DNA of 64,000 nt from JAIQFL01 sp035501495. GTDB lineage: Bacteria; Acidobacteriota; Terriglobia; Bryobacterales; Bryobacteraceae. The position numbers were made by a program, and so were the translations under genes. The notes below the pieces were generated by a model. The model had not been told where the DNA came from and ran no database searches. It was given only the letters and a program-made list of their open reading frames with translations. The stretch spans positions 1 through 64,000 of the forward strand of contig DATJWB010000241.1 of NCBI GenBank assembly GCA_035501495.1, written 5' to 3'. Of the stretch, positions 53,951 through 62,810 are shown piece after piece; within the stretch, counting starts at the first letter, position 1, and the number at the start of each line of letters is the position of its first letter.

Positions 53951-55708
53951 ATGAACATTTTGGGTATCAGCGGATTCGAGAACTCCGTGGCCTTCAAGAA
54001 GGACCATTGGCCCGGACTGCCGGAGCGGGAGTATCGGATGTCGCAGGGACACGATGCCGCCGCGGCGCTGGTGATCGATGGCAAGCCGGTTGCGGCAGCC
54101 GCCGAAGAGCGCTTCAACCGGCAGAAACACAGCGGTAGATTTCCAGGCAACGCCATTCGGTATTGCCTGTCCGAAGCGGGAATCTCGCTCGCCGATGTCG
54201 ACGAACTGGCCCACGGATTCGACTACTCGCCGTACCGCAAAGCCTTCTCGATCGACCCGACTACGGCCGCGTTGTTTGAGCAGGTATTCTCCCGGGAAGC
54301 TCTCCTCACGCAGGTGGAGCGCGATCTGCCGGGCTTCCCTCCGGAGTATGTTTTCCACGTAAGTCATCACGAGGCACATGCGGCCAGCGCCTGGTTCACG
54401 TCCGGCTGGGACGACTGCCTCATCGTGGTGGTGGACGGCATGGGTGAAGCCCATGGCGCTTCCGTGTTTCATGGCAACGGCGACCAGCTCGACACACTCC
54501 GCGAGATTTCGGCGCAGGACTCCATCGGCATCCTCTACTCGCTGGTCACGCTTCACCTGGGCTTCGACTTCAATTCCGACGAGTACAAGATCATGGGGCT
54601 GGCTCCTTACGGCAATCCGGAGCGCTTTCGGCCTTTCTTCGAAGAGGCAGTGCAGTTGTGCGCCGACGGGACCATCCGGATTCCCATCCTGAGACTCAAC
54701 CGCGCCCGCGATGAGCACGAGAACTATACCGCTACCCGCCGGTATCTGTCGGAAAACCTCATGCCGGAGCGTCAACCGGACAGCGAAATCAAAAGCGAGC
54801 ACTGCGACGCCGCGGCCGCGCTGCAGGAATGCCTCAACCGCACCATGCTGCACATCTGCAAATTCTTCAGAACCGCCACGGGCCTCCGGCGCCTGGCCAT
54901 GGCCGGAGGTGTCGCGCTCAATTGCACGGCGAATGGCCGGCTCATGCGCTCCGGGCTGTTCGATGAAGTTTATATTCAGCCGGCCGCCGCGGATGACGGC
55001 TCGGCCCTCGGCGCCGCTCTCTACCGCGCGTGGCTGGGCGGAGAGGTCCGGAATGCCCGGTCCCCGACGCCGTTTTACGGACCGTCGTACTCGGCCGCAA
55101 GCATTGAGGCGGCGCTTACGGAGTTTGCGGATCGGGTGGAAGTGCAGCGGTTCGAGTCGCTCGACCGGACTTGCGCCGAGGCCGCGAAGCTGGTCGCGGA
55201 GGGGCGGGTGATCGCCTGGTATCGCGGCCGGATGGAGTTCGGGCCGCGCGCCCTGGGACACCGCAGCATCCTGGCGGACCCCGGACGCCCCGACATGCGA
55301 AATCGCATCAATGCGATGGTCAAAATGCGGGAGGCGTTTCGCCCGTTCGCGCCCGCCGTTACCGTGGAGCAGTCCCCTGCCTGGTTCGAAGTTCTGCCCA
55401 AGGCGGAGCATCCCTATATGATTTCGACCGTGGACGTGCGACGCGAGCGCTGGGCACAACTCCCGGCCATCACTCACATTGACGGGTCGGCCCGCATCCA
55501 GACGGTTTCCGCCAAAGATAATCCGGAATTCCATACTCTGCTACAGGCAGTCGGCAAAGCGACGGGGCGGGAGATGGTGCTGAATACCAGCTTCAATGTC
55601 AAAGGGCAGCCGATCGTGAACACCCCCAGAGAGGCGATTTCCACCTTCCTGGGCACGGGCATCGATTTTCTCTTCCTGGAAGACAGGCTGCTGAAGCGCC
55701 GGCAGTAG
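53951..55708 (+). CDS. NodU/CmcH-family carbamoyltransferase
   Basis: A 585-residue O-carbamoyltransferase. The N-terminal Kae1-like domain has ILGISGFENS, SQGHDAAAAL, FHVSHHEAHAASAWF with the metal histidines, and VVVDGMGEAHG. The C-terminal domain has WYRGRMEFGPRALGHRSIL and VLNTSFNVKGQPIV. In the family it transfers the carbamoyl group from carbamoyl phosphate to a hydroxyl in antibiotics or Nod factors. The ATG at 53951 fits the family start. It lies at one edge of the putative biosynthetic cluster and is the plus-strand member of it. Confidence 0.94.
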   Translation: MNILGISGFENSVAFKKDHWPGLPEREYRMSQGHDAAAALVIDGKPVAAAAEERFNRQKHSGRFPGNAIRYCLSEAGISLADVDELAHGFDYSPYRKAFSIDPTTAALFEQVFSREALLTQVERDLPGFPPEYVFHVSHHEAHAASAWFTSGWDDCLIVVVDGMGEAHGASVFHGNGDQLDTLREISAQDSIGILYSLVTLHLGFDFNSDEYKIMGLAPYGNPERFRPFFEEAVQLCADGTIRIPILRLNRARDEHENYTATRRYLSENLMPERQPDSEIKSEHCDAAAALQECLNRTMLHICKFFRTATGLRRLAMAGGVALNCTANGRLMRSGLFDEVYIQPAAADDGSALGAALYRAWLGGEVRNARSPTPFYGPSYSAASIEAALTEFADRVEVQRFESLDRTCAEAAKLVAEGRVIAWYRGRMEFGPRALGHRSILADPGRPDMRNRINAMVKMREAFRPFAPAVTVEQSPAWFEVLPKAEHPYMISTVDVRRERWAQLPAITHIDGSARIQTVSAKDNPEFHTLLQAVGKATGREMVLNTSFNVKGQPIVNTPREAISTFLGTGIDFLFLEDRLLKRRQ

Positions 55709-55712
55709 CATT

Positions 55713-55790
55713 GTGGCGCAGGCACTCATGCCGACGCTTTTTGATCGCCTCGAGCTCCGGTGCCCGCGAAGGGATTTCCGAGGCTGCCAC
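55713..55790 (+). repeat. REPIN-like repeat, copy 7
   Basis: Starts GTGGCGCAGGCACTCATGCC and ends CGAGGCTGCCAC. It lies directly after the carbamoyltransferase stop and before the convergent ABM-like gene, with the whole spacer occupied by it. Confidence 0.7.
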
Positions 55791-55791
55791 G

Positions 55792-56106
55792 TCAGACCGG
55801 CTCAAAATGCGAGAACATCTTTTGAAACTCCGCCAGGTTGGATGGTATCTCGTAGGTGCACACGGCCTCGAAGCGTTTCCAGAGTTCGAGGACCGCGGGG
55901 TTATGATGCGCGGCGGCAATCGCATCCTGCGAGGCCCACTCAAATACCTCGACGATCGTTCCATCGGCGGTGCGCATCACGATCGAGGGCCGATCCGTAA
56001 CGAGGCCCTCCGCGCGAAGCGGCGGGAGGTGATTCCGGACCAGCTCGAGCAGGGCGCCCTCGCAACCGGCATGCGGCTTATAGCAAGCGACTGAGATTGA
56101 CCCCAT
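55792..56106 (-). CDS. ABM-fold (antibiotic biosynthesis monooxygenase-like) protein
   Basis: A 104-residue ferredoxin-like alpha/beta protein resembling the ABM/EthD superfamily (ISVACYKPHAGCEGALLELV, RTADGTIVEVFEWASQDAI, ELWKRFEAVCTYEIPSNL). GGAGG five bases before the ATG 56106 supports that start over the GTG six bases upstream. It lies between the carbamoyltransferase and the core operon, 44 bases after the operon's last gene on the same strand. Whether it takes part in the pathway or in general detoxification is unclear. Confidence 0.8.
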   Translation of the reverse strand: MGSISVACYKPHAGCEGALLELVRNHLPPLRAEGLVTDRPSIVMRTADGTIVEVFEWASQDAIAAAHHNPAVLELWKRFEAVCTYEIPSNLAEFQKMFSHFEPV

Positions 56107-56149
56107 GGCCACCTCCGGTCGAGCAGTATACCACCCGGGAAGGCGGCCT

Positions 56150-58435
56150 TCAGCGCTGATGCGGCGCGGAACGCCTGACCAGCGGGCGCAGCGCGTCTCT
56201 TACCCCGGCCTCGACCTTGAACTTCGCGGCGTGCAGGGACGATCCCAGAAGGCCCTTACGGAAGATCGTCAGGGTGAAATGGGCGCGGCTCGACGATGTC
56301 CATTTCGCTTTGTATTCCGCCCATGGCCCCGTGAAGTCGTACTCCGAAAGGCCGTGCTCCGCGCAATCGCGCAGGATCGCGTGAATCAGCAGGTGGCCCG
56401 GTCCGAACTTCCGGTAGCTTTCATCGAAGGCGAGCTTTGGCATGAAATAGCGGCCGTCGTGCCGGATGCCGAACTGCGCCGCGATGGGACGCCCGTTGAA
56501 ATCGAGGAAGTACAGCCGCAGGTATCCAAAGCGCTCCGCCTGGCGGGCAATTTCGTCGTAGAATTGCCGCGTCTCGGCGGTGCAGGCGATGGCCGTTCCC
56601 TCGCGGCCTTTCCAACCCGAGCGTTCCAGGTCGTAAAACGTCTCGAGCGCCGCGGGATCGGCGTTTGTCACGCAACGCAAGGCCAGGGTGCCAAGGCCGC
56701 GGATCTGCCGTTCCTTGCGGCGAACGTTGGCGCGAAAGCCGGAGTTCGCCTGGTAAAGCAGCGGGTCGCGCTCCGGGCTGTCCAACGAAAGCGAAAGGTA
56801 AGGAGAGCGCATCGGGCCGCTCCTGCCCACGGGGAAGCCTTCCGATCGGGCGATCGCAGCCAATTCATCCAGTGCGCCGCCCTCCGGTACGTACGGCAGC
56901 TCGATCAGATCCCACCCCGGGAGCTCGCGCAGCGACCGCCAAACCGCCTGCACCGCCGTGTCCCCTTCCGCACCCGCGGAGCGGACCATCTCGAACCGGC
57001 AGGAGTGCGCATTCGCCGCACCCCGCAGCCTGGACACCGGCACACCGCAGAAGCGGCCGGAACTTTCGATTAACGGCAACACCGCGCGCAAGCCGGCGCT
57101 ACCTCGGACCGTGACCACCGCGACCGTGTCGCGAGGCGCAAATGCGCGGAGGGAAGCCGCCACCCACTCCGGCCGGTAGAAGGGCTCGTGGCCCCGGCTC
57201 TCCTCGCACAGGCGGCGCCATTCGTCGCCCAGCCGATCCACAACTTCCGCCCCGCCTCTTTCCAGGCAGACGGAGATCGCCGAATCGGAGGGGACCGCGC
57301 GCGCTCCCGGGGAAAGAGCCTTCTGCGGGATGGAATCACGATACCGGCTGGTGTGAAACTGCATGCACCACTCGCCATCCAGCCGCGTCAGGTGCGTATT
57401 GCCACGATCGATCATGCTCAACAACTGCGAATTCCTGGAATGGACGAGCATCCAATACCGCGGCCTCATGATGCAGCCGGAACCCAATTCCTGCACGAAG
57501 CGGGGATCCAGGCGGCCCGCGACGGCTACAGCGCCGCGGTTCCCGGCGTGGCTCAGCAGGTGCTCGATGACGTCTTTCGCGAAATTCGGCAGGAAACCGA
57601 TCTGGAGCACTTCGGCAACCCGGTCGCGCTTGAGGCAGTACACATACCACCCGGCCACGTTACCGGAGGGGCTGCGCACCGCTATTTTTTCGAGAGCGTC
57701 GCCATGGCTCGCCAGGTCCAGCAGCCAGCGGAACGAACGTTCGTCGTACTCCGCCCGTAGCGCCTGCGAATCGCAGCACGCGCTCGAGCATTCGAGCAGT
57801 GCGCGGATGTCGGCGGTCTCACCGAAGAGCCGGGGGCGGGCACACTGGAAGGGGTTGAATCGGATGTGGGCGGCGGCGGCATCGGCGACCCGGCAGAATG
57901 GCCGGGCCAGCACTGCCAGGGTGCGAAGATGGCTGCTCTGGCTGATTTGGGCATTGAGGAATCCGGCCGGACGCAGGGGGCGAATCCAGTGCATGCTGTA
58001 GAGCATGGAGGTGGCGCCGCCGAGCCGCTCCCAGAGCCTGCGCGAGGGCCCCGTCGATTCGTCGGCATACGACAGATCCTGCGGGCCCGACAGGAAACTC
58101 TGCAGAAGTTGAACCGCCGCCAGCCCGCTCCTCCGGCCGGGATCGACCATGAACATCGAGCTGACAGCGGCGCGCAGCGGGCGGCCATTGAACCGCATCG
58201 GCCGCGGCATCACTCCCAGAAAGCCAATGATCTTGCCGCCGGCGTCTTCGCAAATCAGCGCGCCAAGCTCATCGTCCCGCCAGGGATTGTTGAGGTAAAC
58301 GTCGAAAAAGAAGCCACGGTACGACCGCTCCAGCTCGGGTGTAAGCGTGTCGCAGGCGCGGAACATTCTCCTGTGCAACTCCGCCACTTGCGGAATGTCG
58401 CCGGCCACGAACGGACGTACACGCTGGCATGTCAT
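56150..58435 (-). CDS. GNAT acetyltransferase fused to a BioF2/FemAB-like domain
   Basis: A 761-residue cytoplasmic protein with two GNAT-related halves. The first (about 1-370) is a GNAT-like acyltransferase (RPFVAGDIPQVAELHRRMF, LRAAVSSMFMVDPGRRSGLA). The second (about 380-740) is a BioF2/CelD-FemAB-like acetyltransferase (YQANSGFRANVRRKERQIRG, LRLYFLDFNGRPIAAQFGI, SEYDFTGPWAEYKAKW). FemAB-like enzymes transfer aminoacyl groups from tRNA; BioF2-like ones act in exopolysaccharide and natural-product pathways. It is the last gene of the operon, one base after the flavin reductase. Confidence 0.88.
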   Translation of the reverse strand: MTCQRVRPFVAGDIPQVAELHRRMFRACDTLTPELERSYRGFFFDVYLNNPWRDDELGALICEDAGGKIIGFLGVMPRPMRFNGRPLRAAVSSMFMVDPGRRSGLAAVQLLQSFLSGPQDLSYADESTGPSRRLWERLGGATSMLYSMHWIRPLRPAGFLNAQISQSSHLRTLAVLARPFCRVADAAAAHIRFNPFQCARPRLFGETADIRALLECSSACCDSQALRAEYDERSFRWLLDLASHGDALEKIAVRSPSGNVAGWYVYCLKRDRVAEVLQIGFLPNFAKDVIEHLLSHAGNRGAVAVAGRLDPRFVQELGSGCIMRPRYWMLVHSRNSQLLSMIDRGNTHLTRLDGEWCMQFHTSRYRDSIPQKALSPGARAVPSDSAISVCLERGGAEVVDRLGDEWRRLCEESRGHEPFYRPEWVAASLRAFAPRDTVAVVTVRGSAGLRAVLPLIESSGRFCGVPVSRLRGAANAHSCRFEMVRSAGAEGDTAVQAVWRSLRELPGWDLIELPYVPEGGALDELAAIARSEGFPVGRSGPMRSPYLSLSLDSPERDPLLYQANSGFRANVRRKERQIRGLGTLALRCVTNADPAALETFYDLERSGWKGREGTAIACTAETRQFYDEIARQAERFGYLRLYFLDFNGRPIAAQFGIRHDGRYFMPKLAFDESYRKFGPGHLLIHAILRDCAEHGLSEYDFTGPWAEYKAKWTSSSRAHFTLTIFRKGLLGSSLHAAKFKVEAGVRDALRPLVRRSAPHQR

Positions 58436-58436
58436 C

Positions 58437-58916
58437 TCAGCCTCCGTACTCCCATGGCGATTGCGCGATGGTCAACGGCTCCAGCGGCTCGCGGCAGGCC
58501 GCGTTCACCACCTGCAGAATCACGATGTCGTGGTCACCGCCTTGATCGATCACCTGCCGGACCCGGCACTCGACCCATGCCGATGCATTCGCCAGAATCG
58601 GCGCGGAAGTCTCGCCCTCCCCGAAGGGTTCGCCGTTGATCTCGCCATCCTCTGCTCGAGTTGGTTTGAAGAATTTCTGCGCCATCTGAACCTGCCCGGT
58701 GGCTACGATGTGCAATGCCGCGACGGAGCTTTCGGCCATGCAACGGAACACGCTGCTGTCACGGCGAATCGCCGCCATGAGCAGCGGCGGCTGAAAAGAC
58801 GCCTGCGATACCCAGGTGAGGGTTGCGGCGCCGAATTGGTCTCCGGCGCGGGAAGTCAGGATGTAAACGCCATTGGAGAGCAGGCGGAGGGTTTTCTTCT
58901 TGACACCCGGGTCCAT
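58437..58916 (-). CDS. Flavin reductase-like protein
   Basis: A 159-residue FMN-binding split-barrel protein. VKKKTLRLLSNGVYILTSR, TLTWVSQASFQPPLLMAAI and FGEGETSAPILANASAWVEC match flavin reductases that supply reduced FMN to a partner monooxygenase. The partner is probably the luciferase-like enzyme three genes upstream in the operon. It lies five bases after the carrier protein gene. Confidence 0.9.
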   Translation of the reverse strand: MDPGVKKKTLRLLSNGVYILTSRAGDQFGAATLTWVSQASFQPPLLMAAIRRDSSVFRCMAESSVAALHIVATGQVQMAQKFFKPTRAEDGEINGEPFGEGETSAPILANASAWVECRVRQVIDQGGDHDIVILQVVNAACREPLEPLTIAQSPWEYGG

Positions 58917-58921
58917 CGTGG

Positions 58922-59185
58922 TCAGGCGGCGCCGATCTTCTTGAGGCTGCTGTGGGCGGCTGCGAAGGCAGCGATCTTCCCGATGGAACGGAAATACTCG
59001 GGCTCCAGTTCGTCGCTGCCGATGTGAAGACCGTATTCCTGCTCCAGATACAGGACGAGATCCACAAACGTCAACGAATCCAGTGCTCCTGTTTCGAAAA
59101 GATCTTCGTCGAACGAGGAAACCTCCATATTCAAACGTTCGGAAAAGAATCTGGCAACCTCATGGCACATGGCCCGATCCGGCAT
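58922..59185 (-). CDS. Acyl/peptidyl carrier protein
   Basis: An 87-residue carrier protein. The phosphopantetheine serine is in FETGALDSLTFVDLVLYL; the helix II/III pattern EQEYGLHIGSDEL is normal. It lies two bases after the adenylation gene, so the two very likely work as a loading pair that tethers an amino acid. No condensation domain is present in the window. Confidence 0.94.
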   Translation of the reverse strand: MPDRAMCHEVARFFSERLNMEVSSFDEDLFETGALDSLTFVDLVLYLEQEYGLHIGSDELEPEYFRSIGKIAAFAAAHSSLKKIGAA

Positions 59186-59187
59186 AT

Positions 59188-60795
59188 CTAAGAAACCCCC
59201 TCCAGGGGGAACTGCTCCTTCACCAGCCGAGTATCAATTTTGCCGTTGGCGTTTTTCGGCAGCGCCTGCATCGCCATCCAGCGGCTCGGCAACATGTATC
59301 CCGGCAGCATCTTGCTCAGCTCACTCCGTAACGCGGCCGGGCTCACGAAGCGGTGGGGCGCCGTGACATAGGCGCAACAGATGATGGCGCCTTCGAAGCC
59401 GCTGGTCGGAATGGCCACCACTGCCGATTCCTGCAGCCCATCCAGCGAATTGAGGGCCGCGGTAACTTCGCCCAGCTCGATACGGTGGCCCCTGCTCTTG
59501 ATCTGCGTGTCGCCCCGTCCCAGAAAGTACACCAGACCATCTTCCCCGACTTTCGCCAGATCGCCGGTCTTGTACAGGCGGCAAGACGGATCGCTGCGGA
59601 ACGGATTTGGAACGAAAACTCCGCGAGTCTTTTCGGGGTCCTGATAGTAGCCGGGGCTGAGTCCGACGCCGCCCAGGTAAAGCTGGCCCCTCTCACCAGG
59701 CGCGCAGGGCCGCAGATTTTCATCCAGGACGAGAAGTTCCTCGCCGGCGCATGCCCGGCCAATCGGAACCGAGGCTCGCGGGTCGTCCGGGCAGGCCGGC
59801 ACCGTGTAATACGCGCTGGCGATGGTGGCCTCCGTGGGGCCGTACAGGTTGGTGAAGGTCACATGCGGCAGCCGCTGCATCCAGTACGTTAAAACGGGCA
59901 CGGGAAGAACTTCGCCGCACCACAGCAGGCGCTTCAGCCTCGGAAAGTCATTCTCTCCGACAACGTCGAACTTCGCCATGTAGGTAAGGGCCGAAGGCAC
60001 GGAAAACCACTGCGTTAGCTCCGAATCGCGTATGAAGCCCGCCAATTTGTTCGGAAGCACCTTGCAGTTCGCCGGAACCAGGTGTAACTCCGCGCCCGCC
60101 CGGAATGCGCCGAAGATATCGAACACCGAGAGATCGAAGTGCAGAGGCGAATGACAGGAAAGCCGCTCTCCCTCGCGGATCCCGAAGTAAGTGACGGCCC
60201 ACTCGACAAAGTGAATGACATTCGAATGAGTGATGACGACACCTTTGGGGGCGCCCGTGGAACCCGATGTGAACATGATGTAGGCCGGGTCGGACGAGGT
60301 ATTGTGGGAATCCAGCGGCCAGCCGGATCGCTCAGCCAGGTCGGCGAACGAAAAACTCCCGGCCCCGTTTTGCGGCGCCTCGAGCGGTGGCTGCTCCTCC
60401 AGCCAACCGACCGCTAGGGACGATCCAAGACCATACCTCACGGTCAACTCCTCCAACACAGGACGCGCGCCGCCTCCCGCGAGAATCCACCGGCAGCCGC
60501 AGGACTCCACAATTCTTGCCAGCCGCGCTGCCGGACAAGCCGGGTCGAGAGGGACGTAGATGCAATCGGCTTTCAGTATTCCCAGAATCCCGACGACTGC
60601 CGCGGGCGATTTGGGAAGCAGGAGACACACGCGATCTCCCCGGCGGCACCCACGTTCGACCAGCATTCGGGCCAGTTGGTTCGATACTTTCTCCAACTGG
60701 CCGTAAGTCCAGGAATCGTCCTTGTAGACTATGGCAGTCGATTCAGGCCGCCTCTCTGCCTGCATGGCGGCCCAGGTCTGCAGTCGTTCGATCAT
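59188..60795 (-). CDS. Stand-alone amino-acid adenylation enzyme (NRPS-like)
   Basis: A 535-residue ANL-superfamily enzyme that activates an amino acid as the AMP ester for the carrier protein. Core motifs are YIMFTSGSTGAPKG (A3), HFDLSVFDIF (A4), TNLYGPTEATIA (A5), LYKTGDLAKV (A7), RGDTQIKSRGHRIELGEV (A8), and the A10 lysine in NANGKIDTRLV. The aspartate of the FDxS motif favours an alpha-amino acid. By eye the specificity residues read about D-L-F-S-L-C-L-I-A-K; I do not assign a substrate. The gene overlaps the monooxygenase upstream by four bases. Confidence 0.95.
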   Translation of the reverse strand: MIERLQTWAAMQAERRPESTAIVYKDDSWTYGQLEKVSNQLARMLVERGCRRGDRVCLLLPKSPAAVVGILGILKADCIYVPLDPACPAARLARIVESCGCRWILAGGGARPVLEELTVRYGLGSSLAVGWLEEQPPLEAPQNGAGSFSFADLAERSGWPLDSHNTSSDPAYIMFTSGSTGAPKGVVITHSNVIHFVEWAVTYFGIREGERLSCHSPLHFDLSVFDIFGAFRAGAELHLVPANCKVLPNKLAGFIRDSELTQWFSVPSALTYMAKFDVVGENDFPRLKRLLWCGEVLPVPVLTYWMQRLPHVTFTNLYGPTEATIASAYYTVPACPDDPRASVPIGRACAGEELLVLDENLRPCAPGERGQLYLGGVGLSPGYYQDPEKTRGVFVPNPFRSDPSCRLYKTGDLAKVGEDGLVYFLGRGDTQIKSRGHRIELGEVTAALNSLDGLQESAVVAIPTSGFEGAIICCAYVTAPHRFVSPAALRSELSKMLPGYMLPSRWMAMQALPKNANGKIDTRLVKEQFPLEGVS

Positions 60796-61790
60796 AGGGC
60801 GGCCCGCTTCCGCGACCTCTCGAATACAGCGCCGATGTGTGACAATTCCTCCTGGGTTGGAGGGATATCAAAGATGAACGTCCGGTAGCCCGCGTCCATG
60901 TATCGTGTGACTTCTTCCGCAATCCGGTCGTAACTGCCCACCAGGTATGGGCAGAAGGTCTTGTAGTTACGGAAAGGGACCAGCCAGTAAGGGCTGGCCC
61001 CGCTCTCCTCTTCCACGGTGGAAAGTTGCCTGTGCCATACCGAATCCGACACTTTCATCGCCAGTTGCTGCGTCAGTTGACCCTTTCGATCCTCCGGAAA
61101 CCGGGCCCGCGCCACCCGCCAGGCGTCGCTTTCCTTCTCCCGGGCAATGATTCCCAAGCGAACTCCATAGGGGATGCCATCGCCAGGCACTCCGGTCTCC
61201 TCCCGGGACGGCTGCGGATACTTGATGGCCGTGGCCCCAAGCGCTCGCGCAGCCGCCAGTCCGGCGTCCGAAGAGCCCGAGATGAAGATTCCAGGGGACA
61301 ATTCACGCGGGAGAGGCGGACGAAGCTGCAACTTGTCTACCTTATAAAACTCGCCGTTGTAGCTGGTGGTCTCACCGGCGAGCAGGGTCTGGAGGATGGC
61401 GGTGTATTCCACCAGCCGCGCATATCTTTTGTCGTGAGGGGTGGTGTCGTTCAAAGCCGCCAGGTCGTTGGTGAATCCCCCGGCAATCATGTTCAGACAC
61501 ACTCGCCGGCCATATAGGTAAGCCAGCGTAGTTACTGCCTTCGCGACCGAATAGGGATGCATGTAAACGGGCTGAATTGCCGGCAGCGGGCAAATGCTGC
61601 CGGTGTTCTCGAGTATGATCTGACAGAGCGCCCACGGGTTCAGGAGGCTGTTATCGGAATAGACGAGCATGCCGGTGAAACCGGCGGTCTCGCTCCAGTG
61701 CGCAACCTCGACAATCTCCTGCATGTATGCCCGCCCGCCGGCACCGGCCGCAACAGGGCATGTCGAAAACAGCTCGATCTCACTGTTCAT
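60792..61790 (-). CDS. Luciferase-like (LLM class) flavin-dependent monooxygenase
   Basis: A 332-residue TIM-barrel flavin monooxygenase of the SsuD/bacterial luciferase class (WSETAGFTGMLVYSDNSLLN, RVCLNMIAGGFTNDLAALND, GIFISGSSDAGLAAARALG). The ATG at 61790 fits the family's start; a TTG at 61820 would add ten residues. It is the first gene of the minus-strand operon. With the carrier protein and flavin reductase it most likely oxidises a tethered amino acid, as described for LLM enzymes in several pathways; the position oxidised is not known. Confidence 0.93.
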   Translation of the reverse strand: MNSEIELFSTCPVAAGAGGRAYMQEIVEVAHWSETAGFTGMLVYSDNSLLNPWALCQIILENTGSICPLPAIQPVYMHPYSVAKAVTTLAYLYGRRVCLNMIAGGFTNDLAALNDTTPHDKRYARLVEYTAILQTLLAGETTSYNGEFYKVDKLQLRPPLPRELSPGIFISGSSDAGLAAARALGATAIKYPQPSREETGVPGDGIPYGVRLGIIAREKESDAWRVARARFPEDRKGQLTQQLAMKVSDSVWHRQLSTVEEESGASPYWLVPFRNYKTFCPYLVGSYDRIAEEVTRYMDAGYRTFIFDIPPTQEELSHIGAVFERSRKRAAL

Positions 61791-61967
61791 CCCAAGAAGA
61801 CCATTTGGCTCCGAGTTCAAGTGTACAAGCCCCTTATCTCACCGGCTGTTCAATTCAGAACACTACGGGTATCCTCCCGGTTTCTGTTCGAACGCGCTCG
61901 AATGAGTGTCTTTTCGTGATCAATTTGATACAGCGGAGAGTTTACTGGTGTGACAGGATGAACTGAC

Positions 61968-62684
61968 ATGACGCGCAAGGAGCTTGTCCAGGAAGTCCAG
62001 CGTTTCGGTATCTTCAAAACAGTCCAGGACCTTGGGTTGCGAGGATTAAATCGTTTGGCCATGGTGAGGATTCTGAAGGGCGTCACGATCGATTGTGTGA
62101 ATGCCGCATGCCTCGAGTGCGCCAAGTCTTACGAGGGGATGTTTCTGGATCGGCCGGCATTGACCGACCTGGTTCGCAATCGGCCCGAGTACCAGATGTC
62201 CGATGGATTCCTCCGCGAAGCTTTTGCCAAAGGTGACGAGTGCTACGGCATTCTGGACGGGCCGGTTCTGGCGGCTTACGGGTGGTACTCGAACCGGCCC
62301 ACGGCCATCGATGCGCCCGGTGTCACCCTCCATTTCAACCCCCGCTACATTTACATGTACAAGGGCTTCACTCATGTGAAGTATCGCGGCGAGCGCCTTC
62401 ACGCAGTGGCCATGACCCGCGCGCTGGCTGCCTACCTGGCAAAAGGGTACGCCGGTCTCGTGTCCTACGTGGAGTGGAACAATTTCAGTTCCCTGAAATC
62501 CTGTTATCGCATGGGTTATCGGGACTTCGGAAATCTCTATCTGGTCAGGCTGTTGGACAGGTATTTCGTGGATGCCAGCAGAAGTTGCGCCCAATACGGA
62601 TTCCACCTCGAACCCGATGGCATGAAGGCCGATGAGCATTCTCCGCCGGCGCCACTCGGCGCACAAGCCGACCAAAGCCGCTAA
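61968..62684 (+). CDS. GNAT-like acyltransferase
   Basis: A 238-residue protein with a C-terminal GNAT domain (IYMYKGFTHVKYRGERLHAV, SYVEWNNFSSLKSCYRMGYR), preceded by about 80 residues of a helical N-terminal part with TIDCVNAACLECAKSYEG. It is divergent from the monooxygenase operon, with the 177 bases between them free to hold both promoters. It may tailor the product of the cluster or acetylate the pathway intermediate. Confidence 0.8.
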   Translation: MTRKELVQEVQRFGIFKTVQDLGLRGLNRLAMVRILKGVTIDCVNAACLECAKSYEGMFLDRPALTDLVRNRPEYQMSDGFLREAFAKGDECYGILDGPVLAAYGWYSNRPTAIDAPGVTLHFNPRYIYMYKGFTHVKYRGERLHAVAMTRALAAYLAKGYAGLVSYVEWNNFSSLKSCYRMGYRDFGNLYLVRLLDRYFVDASRSCAQYGFHLEPDGMKADEHSPPAPLGAQADQSR

Positions 62685-62810
62685 TACCGGAACTCCAGTT
62701 CCGCCTCGGTTTGTTGCAAACAGGATAGTTAGCTTTGCTTACGGACGAAATGCGGAACGATAGTTCCCCTTTTCCCGGGCGGTGCCCGCTGTCCGCGTTA
62801 TGCTATTGGC

